Shown here piece by piece: positions 1 through 7,810 of a stretch of DNA of 29,535 nt. The DNA comes from ZC4RG30 sp964632365 (GTDB taxonomy: Bacteria > Pseudomonadota > Gammaproteobacteria > Steroidobacterales > Steroidobacteraceae), in NCBI GenBank assembly GCA_964632365.1, contig CAZWDR010000024.1, positions 1 through 29,535 on the forward strand. The letters run 5' to 3'. The translations under genes and the position numbers were made by a program. The stretch's first letter is position 1. Every line of letters starts with the position of its first letter. The notes beneath the pieces are model-generated. The model saw only the letters and a program-made list of their open reading frames with translations, had not been told where the DNA came from and made no database searches.

Positions 1-1841
1 CAGGCCGACAGCAGCAGCAACCAACCCGTCACCGCCGGCGGATTCACCGGCAGCAGGGCGCGTGTTCCGGTGAGTCCCGCGCTGCCGCCCGCCACATGGC
101 CGGCGACGGCGAGCGCGCCGATCGTGGCGACGATCACGGCCAGGTACCGTGGCAGGCTGGCGTTGTCGACGCGGCGCAGGATGCCGCGCGACAGGCGCAC
201 GATGCCCGCCACCGCCGCCTGGAACCACCGCATCGCATCCGGGCGCGGCAGGGCCAGGCGAACGCGATCGAGGGTCTCGTGCCCACGCAGCAGCAGCAGG
301 CCTCCGGCCAGCGCGATTGCGCTCATGGCCAGGGCCGGGGTGAATCCGTGCCACAGCGCAAGATGGACCGCCGGCGCCGCACCGCCGGCGGCCGCGCCCG
401 CCGTGAGGGCAACGATCGGTGCAACCAGTGCCGGCATCACGCCAATGACGATCACTGGAAGCACGAGCAGTGCCACCGGCAGCCACATACCGGCCGGCGG
501 ATCATGCGGCGCGTGCGCATGCGCGGCGCGCGGACGCCCGAGGAACACATGGAAGATCAGGCGGGCGGAATAAGCCGCCGACAGCAGCGCGCCGGCCGTG
601 GCCAGTCCCGGCAACAGCCACGCGTGGCCGGCGTAGGCCGTATGGGCGGCCTCTTCGAGCATCATCTCCTTGGACACGAAGCCGCCCAGCAACGGCACGC
701 CGGCCATCGAGGCCGCCGCGATGATGGCCAGGGTGGCGGTGACCGGCATCAGGCGATGCAATCCCCCCAGCTGGCGGATGTCGCGCGTGTGTGCGGCGTG
801 GTCCACGATGCCGGCGCTCATGAACAGCGCCGCCTTGAAGGCGGCATGGTTGATGACATGGAACAGCGCCGCGACCAGCGCCAGGTGCGTGCCGAAACCC
901 AGCAGCATCACCAGCAGGCCCAGGTGGCTGACCGTGGAGAACGCCAGCAGCGCCTTCAGGTCATCCCTGAACAGCGCGATCCATGCGCCCACCAGCATCG
1001 TGGCCAGGCCCGCGAGCGTGACGATGAGGAACCATGCCGGTGTGCCGGACAGCACCGGCCACAGGCGCGCGAGCAGGAACACGCCGGCCTTCACCATCGT
1101 CGCCGAATGCAGGTAGGCCGAGACCGGCGTGGGCGCCGCCATCGCATGCGGCAGCCAGAAATGGAACGGGAACTGCGCCGACTTGGTGAAGGCGCCGCCG
1201 AGCACCAGCAACAGCATCGGCAGGTACAGCGGCGAGTCGCGGATCACATCGCCACGCGTCAGGATGGTGCCCAGCTCGTAGCTGCCGGCCATGTGCCCGA
1301 GCAGCAGCAGGCCACCGAGCAGGGCCAGGCCGCCGGCGCCGGTGACCACCAGCGCCATGCGCGCGCCGGCGCGTGAGGCCGGCAGGTGGGACCAGAAACC
1401 GATCAGCAGGAAGGAACTGAGGCTGGTCAGCTCCCAGAACACCGCCAGCAGCAGCACGTTCTCGCTCAGGACGATGCCCAGCATCGAGCCCTGGAACAGC
1501 AGCAGGCAGCAGAAGAAACGACCCATGGGATCGCGCGGATCCAGGTAGAAGCGCGCGTACAGGATGACCAGCAGACCGATGCCGAGGATCAGCGCGGCGA
1601 ACAGCAGGCCGAGACCGTCGAGGAAGAACGAGAACGAGAGCCCGGTTTGCGGCAGCCAGGCCAGCGCGGAGCGCGGCACCGCCCCCGACCAGAGATCGAC
1701 GCTGCCAGACATCAGCACGACCAGCGACAGTGCACTGACTGCGGCGGTGGCAGCGGTACAGGCATTGCGTCCCGCACGGATGGCCAGCAGCGGTACGAAG
1801 GCGCCGAGCAGCGGGATGAGGACGACGAGTGCCGGATTCAT
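1..1841 (-). CDS. mrpA: MrpA/PhaA-type monovalent cation/H+ antiporter subunit A (3' end beyond window)
   Basis: Large membrane subunit of a multisubunit Na+ or K+/H+ antiporter, homologous to the proton-pumping subunit NuoL of complex I. The reverse frame is open from ATG at 1841 to the left edge, about 613 codons, so the C-terminus is missing. It is almost wholly hydrophobic, with many membrane segments. Family marks seen: Glu137 in WELTS, Lys220 in FTKSAQFPFHFWLPHA, the following AAPTPVSAYLHSATMVKAG stretch, the NHAAFKAALF segment near 331-340, and Lys391 in GGFVSKE. These Glu and Lys residues correspond to the proton-path residues of this superfamily. Separation from NuoL rests on overall resemblance and on continuation past residue 500 with further hydrophobic segments. 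No Shine-Dalgarno stands out; ATG 1841 gives the expected N-terminus (MNPALVVLIPLLGAF). Partner mrp genes, if present, lie beyond the left edge. Confidence 0.85.
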   Translation of the reverse strand, partial: MNPALVVLIPLLGAFVPLLAIRAGRNACTAATAAVSALSLVVLMSGSVDLWSGAVPRSALAWLPQTGLSFSFFLDGLGLLFAALILGIGLLVILYARFYLDPRDPMGRFFCCLLLFQGSMLGIVLSENVLLLAVFWELTSLSSFLLIGFWSHLPASRAGARMALVVTGAGGLALLGGLLLLGHMAGSYELGTILTRGDVIRDSPLYLPMLLLVLGGAFTKSAQFPFHFWLPHAMAAPTPVSAYLHSATMVKAGVFLLARLWPVLSGTPAWFLIVTLAGLATMLVGAWIALFRDDLKALLAFSTVSHLGLLVMLLGFGTHLALVAALFHVINHAAFKAALFMSAGIVDHAAHTRDIRQLGGLHRLMPVTATLAIIAAASMAGVPLLGGFVSKEMMLEEAAHTAYAGHAWLLPGLATAGALLSAAYSARLIFHVFLGRPRAAHAHAPHDPPAGMWLPVALLVLPVIVIGVMPALVAPIVALTAGAAAGGAAPAVHLALWHGFTPALAMSAIALAGGLLLLRGHETLDRVRLALPRPDAMRWFQAAVAGIVRLSRGILRRVDNASLPRYLAVIVATIGALAVAGHVAGGSAGLTGTRALLPVNPPAVTGWLLLLSA

Positions 1842-1903
1842 GAGCGCATCGGCGCGGGGCAGCCAAGGTTTCTCGCGCGCGGCGGCCCGACCTGCGCATC
1901 ACC

Positions 1904-1928
1904 TGTCTGCCGCCACGTGCGGCAGACA
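1904..1928. repeat. Perfect 10-bp inverted repeat with 5-base loop upstream of mrpA
   Basis: TGTCTGCCGC (1904-1913) pairs with GCGGCAGACA (1919-1928) around loop CACGT. It lies between the stop of the lipoprotein gene at 2012 and the mrpA start at 1841, both on the minus strand. There is no T tract on either side, so it is not a canonical intrinsic terminator. It could be a Rho-assisted or weak terminator, an operator, or a stem in the mrpA leader. Confidence 0.6.
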
Positions 1929-2011
1929 CCCGGCCGGCACTCTCTCATGGGCCTGCCTGTGCTGCAACCGCAGGCGCGCGCCGCGCCGGCAGATGTCCGC
2001 GTCGTGAAACG

Positions 2012-3304
2012 CTAGCGCACGACACCCATCTGCGTCGCCTCGATGCCATAGGTGCCCGGGTTGAAGTTCGGGTCGCGCGTCAGGATGTAGGCATCCTGGC
2101 CGCTGACCCGCCACGCGTGCTCATAGGTGGCATCAAGCTGCACGGCGGTGCCGTCCACCGGATCATGGTAGGTCTCCACACCGCGGATCAACTCGATGCG
2201 TTCACGCTGCGCGCGGTCGCCGGCCGCATCCCCCGGAAACACGCCGGTGTCGCGGCTCGATGCCACGGCGCGGTCGCCCGCGGCGATGCGTTCGCGGCTG
2301 TCCTGCACCGAGTTGCGCGCCATCTGCTCATAGGTGGCGATGTTGCGGCGGGTCGCCTCGGCGCCGCCGGCCACGATGATGGCGGCGCGCTCGCTGGTCG
2401 CCTGCGCGTTGATGCGGCCGATCTCGCCCTGCAGCGCGAACAGCTGCCGCAACCACGACGCCTGCGGCGTGATCGAGCGCCGCGTCGCTTCGACCAGGTG
2501 TGGGTCGAGCCTGCCTTCGGGCGCATAGGCCACGAAGGTGCCCAGGGTGGATCCGGTGACAGTTTCCATCACCGAGCCGTCCATCGGGTTGGGCACGCTG
2601 GATCCCTGGAACGTCGCGGTCACGGCGATGATGCCCTGCATGGGCCGGCCTTCACGCTGGAACACGAACTGCAGCTCGCCCCCCTCGGCCCGTGCGTGCA
2701 TGCCCGCAAGGCCCATCGACCGGGCCATCTGCATGAGGCGCTCGGCGCCCTCCTGGGCCGAGCGCGCAAGATCCGGGCGCTCGCGATAGGCGACGACGCG
2801 CGCGCCGGGGAACAGCTGCCGCGTCTTGTCCGCCAGATAGTCGCGCGCGTTGCGCAGCACGCGGGAAGGGCACGCGGACGGTATCGGATAGGTGGACCAC
2901 TGCCAGATCTCGGTGGGGAACACGCCCATTCCGTTCAGGCCGTCGGCCGACTCCGCGCGCCAGTCCACCACATAGGGTTCAGAGCAGGCCGACGGCGGCT
3001 GTGCAACGCCGCCGCGGGTGTGCCAGCCGGCCGGCACCAGTGCGGTGAGCGCGGGCCCGCGGGCGATCACGCCCGGATCGGAGATGACGACCTTCTGCAG
3101 GACCAGTGCATCGGGGGGCAGATCGACCAGCGTCGCCGCCGCTCCGGTCGCGCGCGGCGTGGAGGCGCCGGCGCGGGACGTGGTGTGCTGATCGGCCGCC
3201 CCGGAAGCCGGGGCAGGATCGGCAGCGCGCCCCGCATCGCTGCAGGCGGCCATCACCAGCAACGTGCCGGCTGAAAGGAACAGGCGCAGGGTGGCACAGG
3301 GCAT
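2012..3304 (-). CDS. Predicted lipoprotein of unknown function
   Basis: I do not recognise this 430-residue protein. From ATG at 3304 it has a short basic start, a hydrophobic stretch (residues 6-19) and a lipobox VMAAC with Cys21, so it is probably a lipid-anchored periplasmic or outer-membrane protein. A low-complexity Ala/Thr/Pro linker (about 22-55) follows. The body then mixes beta-like stretches with four scattered cysteines. A helical region around 280-345 is rich in Arg, Ala and Glu (TSERAAIIVAGGAEATRRNI) and could form a coiled coil. The C-terminal part has a Trp/Tyr-rich beta stretch (YEHAWRVSGQDAYILTRDPN). The frame is open 15 codons further up to 3349, but 3304 gives a proper lipoprotein signal. 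The gene stands alone between divergent aldehyde dehydrogenase and downstream mrpA. Confidence 0.75.
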   Translation of the reverse strand: MPCATLRLFLSAGTLLVMAACSDAGRAADPAPASGAADQHTTSRAGASTPRATGAAATLVDLPPDALVLQKVVISDPGVIARGPALTALVPAGWHTRGGVAQPPSACSEPYVVDWRAESADGLNGMGVFPTEIWQWSTYPIPSACPSRVLRNARDYLADKTRQLFPGARVVAYRERPDLARSAQEGAERLMQMARSMGLAGMHARAEGGELQFVFQREGRPMQGIIAVTATFQGSSVPNPMDGSVMETVTGSTLGTFVAYAPEGRLDPHLVEATRRSITPQASWLRQLFALQGEIGRINAQATSERAAIIVAGGAEATRRNIATYEQMARNSVQDSRERIAAGDRAVASSRDTGVFPGDAAGDRAQRERIELIRGVETYHDPVDGTAVQLDATYEHAWRVSGQDAYILTRDPNFNPGTYGIEATQMGVVR

Positions 3305-3485
3305 GGCAGGTTTTCCGCAAAAGAGGGGCAATGTCGGGCTACGCGTCATCCGCCGCCTGCACGGCTCATCGCGTCATTGCGCCACAGGCGGCGGCGCTGG
3401 TTACCATCACTGCCTTGCCCGCCGGAAGTGCAGCCGCCAGCCAGGCTCTGCGCTCCGCGTCCTGCCGTTGCAATGGAGAATTCCG

Positions 3486-4856
3486 ATGACCCAGTCCCCG
3501 CCGTCACCCGCCACCGCGCAGGCCGCGGACATCCAGCGCGTCTTCGCCCTGCAGCAGGCGCATCAATGGGACGTGAAAGCCAGCACTGCGGAGCAGCGCA
3601 AGGACAAGCTGCGCCGGCTGAAGGCGGCGGTCGAGGCGCATGCGGAAGAGCTCGTGGCCGCCGTGCGCCGCGACACCCGCAAGCCCGAGCAGGAGGTGCG
3701 CATCACCGAGGTGCTCAACGTGCTGGGCAACATCGATCGCAACATCGGCAATCTCGATGAGTGGATGCAGCCGGTGGAGGTCGCCACCTCGCTGAATCCG
3801 CAGGACCGGGCGCAGATCCTGCACGAGGCGCGCGGCGTGTGCCTGATCCTCGGGCCGTGGAATTTCCCGTTCGGGCTCGTGATGGGCCCGCTGGCGGCGG
3901 CCATCGCCGCCGGCAACTGCTGCATCGTGAAACTCACCGACCTGTGCCCCAACACCGCGGAGGTCGCCGGCCGCATCATCCGCGCGGCCTTCGAAGAGCG
4001 CGAGGTGGCATTGTTCGAAGGTGGCGTGGAGGTCGCCACGGCGCTGCTGGAAATGCCCTTCAACCACATCTTCTTCACCGGCAGCACGCGGGTCGGCAAG
4101 CTGGTCATGGCGGCGGCTGCGAAGCACCTGGCCAGCGTGACGCTGGAACTGGGCGGCAAGTCGCCGGTCATCGTCGATGAGGACGCGGACATCGCCAAGG
4201 TCGCGGCGGACCTGGCCGCCGCGAAGCAGTTCAATGGCGGGCAGGCCTGCATCAGCCCGGACTTCGTGTTCGTGAAAGCCGGGCAGGCACAGCGCCTGGC
4301 GGATGCATTCCGCGAGCGCGTGCGGCAGAGCCTGCTGCACGAGGATGGCAGCGTGAAGAAGGACCGCATCGCCCAGATCGTCAATGCACAGAACTTCACG
4401 CGTGTGAGCCGCCTGCTGGAAGACGCGATCACCCGCGGCGCGACGGTTGCAGCCGGGGGCCGGCTCGACGCGGCAGACCGCACGATCGAGCCGACGCTGC
4501 TCACCGGCGTCACCGCCGACATGCAGATCATGCAGGAGGAGATCTTCGGCCCCATCGTGCCGGTGATGACCTATGACAGCCTCGATGAGGTGGTGCAGTT
4601 CATCGCGCGACGCGACCGGCCGCTGGCGCTCTACATCTACAGCCACACGCAGCAGAACATCGACACCATCCTGGCGCGCACCTCCTCCGGCGGCGTGACC
4701 GTCAATGGGTTTTTCTCGCACTACCTCGAGAACCACCTGCCCTTCGGCGGCGTGAACCAGAGCGGCACCGGCAGCTATCACGGCGTGTTCGGCTTCCGCG
4801 CGTTCTCGCACGCGCGCGCGGTCTACCTGCACCAGCAGCCGGCGCATGCGGCCTGA
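3486..4856 (+). CDS. NAD(P)-dependent aldehyde dehydrogenase, class-3/coniferyl aldehyde dehydrogenase-like
   Basis: Soluble enzyme oxidising an aldehyde to the carboxylate with NAD(P)+. 456 residues from ATG 3486, which follows GGAG (3475-3478) by 7 bases; the open frame further upstream (to 3264) lacks family resemblance. Seen: GPWNFPF at 123-129 with Asn126, FTGSTRVGK at 197-205, the general base Glu221 in LELGGKSP, and the nucleophile Cys255 in NGGQACISPDF. The length (about 450-480) and the C-terminal SGTGSYHGVFGFRAFSHAR stretch place it with class-3 fatty/coniferyl aldehyde dehydrogenases. The usual KPSE cofactor motif reads KLTD (149-152), a mild departure. Substrate cannot be read from sequence. 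Its last 11 bases overlap the start of the lipid kinase gene, so the two are probably co-transcribed and translationally coupled. Confidence 0.93.
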   Translation: MTQSPPSPATAQAADIQRVFALQQAHQWDVKASTAEQRKDKLRRLKAAVEAHAEELVAAVRRDTRKPEQEVRITEVLNVLGNIDRNIGNLDEWMQPVEVATSLNPQDRAQILHEARGVCLILGPWNFPFGLVMGPLAAAIAAGNCCIVKLTDLCPNTAEVAGRIIRAAFEEREVALFEGGVEVATALLEMPFNHIFFTGSTRVGKLVMAAAAKHLASVTLELGGKSPVIVDEDADIAKVAADLAAAKQFNGGQACISPDFVFVKAGQAQRLADAFRERVRQSLLHEDGSVKKDRIAQIVNAQNFTRVSRLLEDAITRGATVAAGGRLDAADRTIEPTLLTGVTADMQIMQEEIFGPIVPVMTYDSLDEVVQFIARRDRPLALYIYSHTQQNIDTILARTSSGGVTVNGFFSHYLENHLPFGGVNQSGTGSYHGVFGFRAFSHARAVYLHQQPAHAA

Positions 4857-5826
4857 CGGGCCCGCCCTGCAGCCCTGCCTGCTGGTCAACCCGCGCAGTT
4901 TCCGCGCGTCGCGGCGCGGTCGCGCTGCGCGGGTGATGCGGATGGCGCGCGAGGCCGGCCTCGACGCATACGCGGTGACGGATCCGGCCAGCCTGCACGC
5001 GCGGCTGCAGCTGCTGCGTGACCAGGGCGTGCAGCAGATCTGGGTGTTCTCCGGCGACGGCACCATCCTCGCGCTCGCGGAGTACCTCGCCGAGCGGTCG
5101 GCGGGCTGGTCGCCGGCGCTGCTGCTGCTGGCCGGCGGTCGCGCCAATGTGGTGCCGCGTGACGTCGGCGGCTATCCGGCGTTGCCCGCGTTGCGGCGGG
5201 CGCTGTCCGCATGGCGCGCGGGACGCCCGCTGCGCGAAGAGCAGATCAACACGCTGCGCGTGGCGCAACAGGGCCAACCGGACCGGCACGGCTTCGTCTG
5301 GGTCGGTGCGCTGGTGCACGAGGCGGTGCGGCTGACGGCAGCGCATCGCGCCGCGGGGACCGGCTGGTGGCGGCACAGCCTGTTGGCCGATCCGTTCGTG
5401 CTGCTGCGCTGGGCACTGCGCACGTGGCTGCTGCGCGTGCCGTTGTCGCCCGCGCCGCGGGTGCAGGTCCACCTGACCGGCGTCGGCCATCTGGCCGCGC
5501 CGATGCGCGCGATGGTGGCCTCCTCGCTGGCCATGCGCAACGCGCTCTACCACCCGTTCGCGCAGCGCGGCGACGGCCCGGTGCGCTTCACCGCCGTGGC
5601 CGCCGGCGGGCCGTCGCCGTGGCGGCTGCTGCCTGCCATCCTGCGTGGCCGTTTCGGCGCGGAACTGGGCGTGGAGCGCGGCGTGCTCAGCGGCCGCGGC
5701 CGCGACGTGCAACTGCTGGGCGTGGACGCCTATGCGCTGGACGGCGAACTGTTCAGTGCGGATCCGGCGCGCCCGCTGGTGCTGTCGGTGGGGCGCCCGC
5801 TGCGTGTGCTGCGTCCAGATGCCTGA
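4846..5826 (+). CDS. Diacylglycerol kinase/YegS/sphingosine kinase-fold lipid kinase
   Basis: Member of the DAGK catalytic-domain family, which phosphorylates lipid hydroxyls such as diacylglycerol. 326 residues, usual for the bacterial family (about 300-330). Seen: NPRSF at 15-19 (family NPxSG-like start), FSGDGTI at 68-74 (nucleotide-binding GGDGT motif with Ser in the first Gly position), and GGRANVVPRDVG at 97-108, corresponding to the GTANDxARxLG motif. The later part, with HPFAQRGDGP and a beta-rich C-terminal domain, fits the two-domain fold. ATG at 4846 lies inside the aldehyde dehydrogenase gene (11-base overlap). The 3' end overlaps the convergent GNAT gene by 74 bases. The lipid substrate is unknown; pairing with an aldehyde dehydrogenase suggests lipid-aldehyde handling, but this is inference. 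Confidence 0.8.
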   Translation: MRPDGPALQPCLLVNPRSFRASRRGRAARVMRMAREAGLDAYAVTDPASLHARLQLLRDQGVQQIWVFSGDGTILALAEYLAERSAGWSPALLLLAGGRANVVPRDVGGYPALPALRRALSAWRAGRPLREEQINTLRVAQQGQPDRHGFVWVGALVHEAVRLTAAHRAAGTGWWRHSLLADPFVLLRWALRTWLLRVPLSPAPRVQVHLTGVGHLAAPMRAMVASSLAMRNALYHPFAQRGDGPVRFTAVAAGGPSPWRLLPAILRGRFGAELGVERGVLSGRGRDVQLLGVDAYALDGELFSADPARPLVLSVGRPLRVLRPDA

Positions 5827-6943
5827 CGAAGGCCCGGCGGCGCTTGTGCTGCACGTGTTCGAACGCGTCCCACTGTGACTGCACCTTCAGGTTGCTGACC
5901 AGCTCGGGATTGCTCTCGGCCAGCAGCCCGCCATTCCTGCGGACATACGGGATCACGTCGTAGAAGAACAGCGCATTGACACCCTTGTTCTGGTAATCGC
6001 GCCGCACAGCGACCAGCAGGCAGTCAACGACCGGATTCTTCATCTTCAATGCCTTGAGCACGTGCACGAAACCGAACGGCGCGAGGCGTCCCTGCGCCTT
6101 GCGCAGCGCGGCGGTCAGCGAGGGCATCACGAGCCCCATGCCCACCAGCTCACCGGCCTCGTTCTCCACCAGCGTCAGGTAGTCGAGGTTCAGCATCGGG
6201 ACGTACAGCTTCGTGTAGTACTCGATCTGCGCATCGGTCAGCGGCGTGAACCCGTACAGATGGCTGTAGCTGTCGTTCACCAGCTCGAACATCCTGCGCA
6301 CCTGGCCGTCCTTGACCAGCTGTCGCGCACTGCTGTACTTGACGATGCGCAGCCGCTGCCGCTGCAGCACCATCTGCGCGATGCGGTGCAGGCGCTCCGG
6401 CACCGTCCCGGGAATGGTGATGCGGTATTCCACCCACTCTGCATCCGGCTGATAGCCCAGCCGCTCCAGGTGCACCGGGTAATACGGATGGTTGTAGATC
6501 GTGGCCATCGTGCCGGGCTGGTCGAAGCCCTCGACCAGCATGCCTTCCTGGTCCAGGTCCGTGAATCCGAGCGGACCATGGATGGCCTGCATGCCACGCG
6601 CGCGCACCCACTGCTCCGCGGCGTCGAACAGCGCCTTCGACACAGCCGGATCGTCGATGAAATCGACGAAGCCGAAGCGCCCGCTGGCGTTCTTCCAGAC
6701 CTCGTTGGCGCGGCGATTGACCATCGCGCAGATGCGGCCTACGGGCTTGCTGCCGTCGAAGGCCATGAAGCACTGCGCCTCGGAGAACGCGAATGCCGGA
6801 TTCTTCCGCGGATCGAGCGTGGTCAGCTCATCCATGTACAGCGGCGGCACGGCATAGGGGGAGTCACGGTAGAGGTCGATGCGGAACCGCACGAACTGCT
6901 TCATCTGGCTGCGACCGGAGACCGGACGGATGCTGATCGCCAT
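5753..6943 (-). CDS. GNAT-fold N-acetyltransferase-like protein (YghO-like)
   Basis: 396-residue protein of a large GNAT-like family common in Bacteria and generally of unknown substrate. From ATG 6943 the N-terminus (MAISIRPVSG, then FVRFRIDLYRDSPYAVPPLY) matches the family's typical start about a short peptide crossing into an acetyltransferase fold. Further marks: KNPAFAFSEAQCFMAF, VGRICAMVNRRANE, and FGFVDFIDDPAV, which alignment-wise precede the second GNAT half with VGMGLVMPSL. GGAAA lies about 9 bases upstream of the ATG (TGGAAAAGCCT), supporting this start over 7063. The last 74 bases overlap the convergent kinase gene; the tail there is Ala/Pro/Gly-rich (AHAAGAPPTAPAGAPDPH) and looks like a low-conservation extension. 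Substrate and pathway cannot be inferred. Confidence 0.7.
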   Translation of the reverse strand: MAISIRPVSGRSQMKQFVRFRIDLYRDSPYAVPPLYMDELTTLDPRKNPAFAFSEAQCFMAFDGSKPVGRICAMVNRRANEVWKNASGRFGFVDFIDDPAVSKALFDAAEQWVRARGMQAIHGPLGFTDLDQEGMLVEGFDQPGTMATIYNHPYYPVHLERLGYQPDAEWVEYRITIPGTVPERLHRIAQMVLQRQRLRIVKYSSARQLVKDGQVRRMFELVNDSYSHLYGFTPLTDAQIEYYTKLYVPMLNLDYLTLVENEAGELVGMGLVMPSLTAALRKAQGRLAPFGFVHVLKALKMKNPVVDCLLVAVRRDYQNKGVNALFFYDVIPYVRRNGGLLAESNPELVSNLKVQSQWDAFEHVQHKRRRAFVRHLDAAHAAGAPPTAPAGAPDPH

Positions 6944-7034
6944 AGGCTTTTCCACACTCGAATGGACGACAGGACGATGGGACATTATGCCCAACAGGCC
7001 GCGGGGCGGCCGGCACGCTGGTGGCGGCTGCGAT

Positions 7035-7655
7035 CTAGCCTGGCCGGCGCATCCTGAAGACACTGGCGGGGGTCACCTCGACGTACACGTCGGTGCCCCC
7101 GGCCCGCAGGATCGGATGGGCCGCGGCCGTGTCATAGATGCCTTCCACGAGCAGGTGGCGTGCGATGTGCACCGCGACCACCTCGCCGAACACCACCCAC
7201 TGTGATACCGGCGCCTGCGCCTGGTCGACCAGCTGCACGATCTGCGTCACGCGGCACTCGAAATGGACCGGACTTTCGGCCACCCGCGGCGCCCGCACCC
7301 GCACCGACGCGCGTGGCGTGAGGCCCGTGACCTCGAACTCGCTGACCTCGCGCGCGGCAGAGCGGGAGGTGGCATTCATCTGCTGCGCGAGCGGCATCGT
7401 CGCCAGGTTCCACACGAACTCGCCGGTGTCGCCGGCATTGCGCAAGGTGTCCTTCGATCCGGTGCTGGAGAAGCCGATGATGGGCGGCTTGTAGGCGAAG
7501 GCGTTGAAGAAGCTGTAGGGCGCGAGGTTCGACCGGCCGGCGCCATCCTGCGTCGAGATCCAGCCGATCGGGCGCGGCCCGACGATGGCATTGAACGGGT
7601 CATGGGGCAGGCCATGACCCATCGCCGGCTCGTAGTAGTGGAAATCCGCGTCCAT
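7035..7655 (-). CDS. Flavin reductase-like FMN-binding domain protein
   Basis: 206-residue protein with the flavin reductase/flavoredoxin split-barrel fold that binds FMN and often passes electrons from NAD(P)H to it. Diagnostic N-terminus: YYEPAMGHGLPHDPFNAIVG, then PRPIGWISTQDGAGRSNLAP and YSFFNAFAYKPPIIGFSS, the FMN-contacting region of this family. A later ECRVTQIVQ and VVFGEVVAVHI stretch also fits. ATG 7655 is chosen because the family's conserved region begins almost at once; the frame continues upstream to 7787 without resemblance. No strong Shine-Dalgarno is visible. It follows the SBP gene by 155 bases on the same strand and precedes the GNAT gene by 91. The electron acceptor is unknown. 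Confidence 0.85.
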   Translation of the reverse strand: MDADFHYYEPAMGHGLPHDPFNAIVGPRPIGWISTQDGAGRSNLAPYSFFNAFAYKPPIIGFSSTGSKDTLRNAGDTGEFVWNLATMPLAQQMNATSRSAAREVSEFEVTGLTPRASVRVRAPRVAESPVHFECRVTQIVQLVDQAQAPVSQWVVFGEVVAVHIARHLLVEGIYDTAAAHPILRAGGTDVYVEVTPASVFRMRRPG

Positions 7656-7810
7656 CAGCGTGGACCGGGGCCCGCGGATGGGATCGCCTGCGGCGCGGAA
7701 CGGCGCGGCGTCGCAAGGCACGTGAATGGCAGCATCGATGGTCCCCTTGTGTCGGACCTGCGCATCTTGCCACCAGCACCCTCGCACCGCACCGCCCCGT
7801 GGCGCGCGGG

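Noticed and set aside
96..1376. Long open frames on the plus strand opposite mrpA (for example 96-1376 and 1386-2015)
   Set aside because: Gln/Arg/His-rich translations with no family resemblance; they are antisense shadows of the GC-rich mrpA frame, which is open and matches MrpA throughout.
3504..5147. 547-codon minus-strand frame over the aldehyde dehydrogenase and lipid kinase genes
   Set aside because: Antisense shadow; the plus-strand genes have conserved motifs and a ribosome site.
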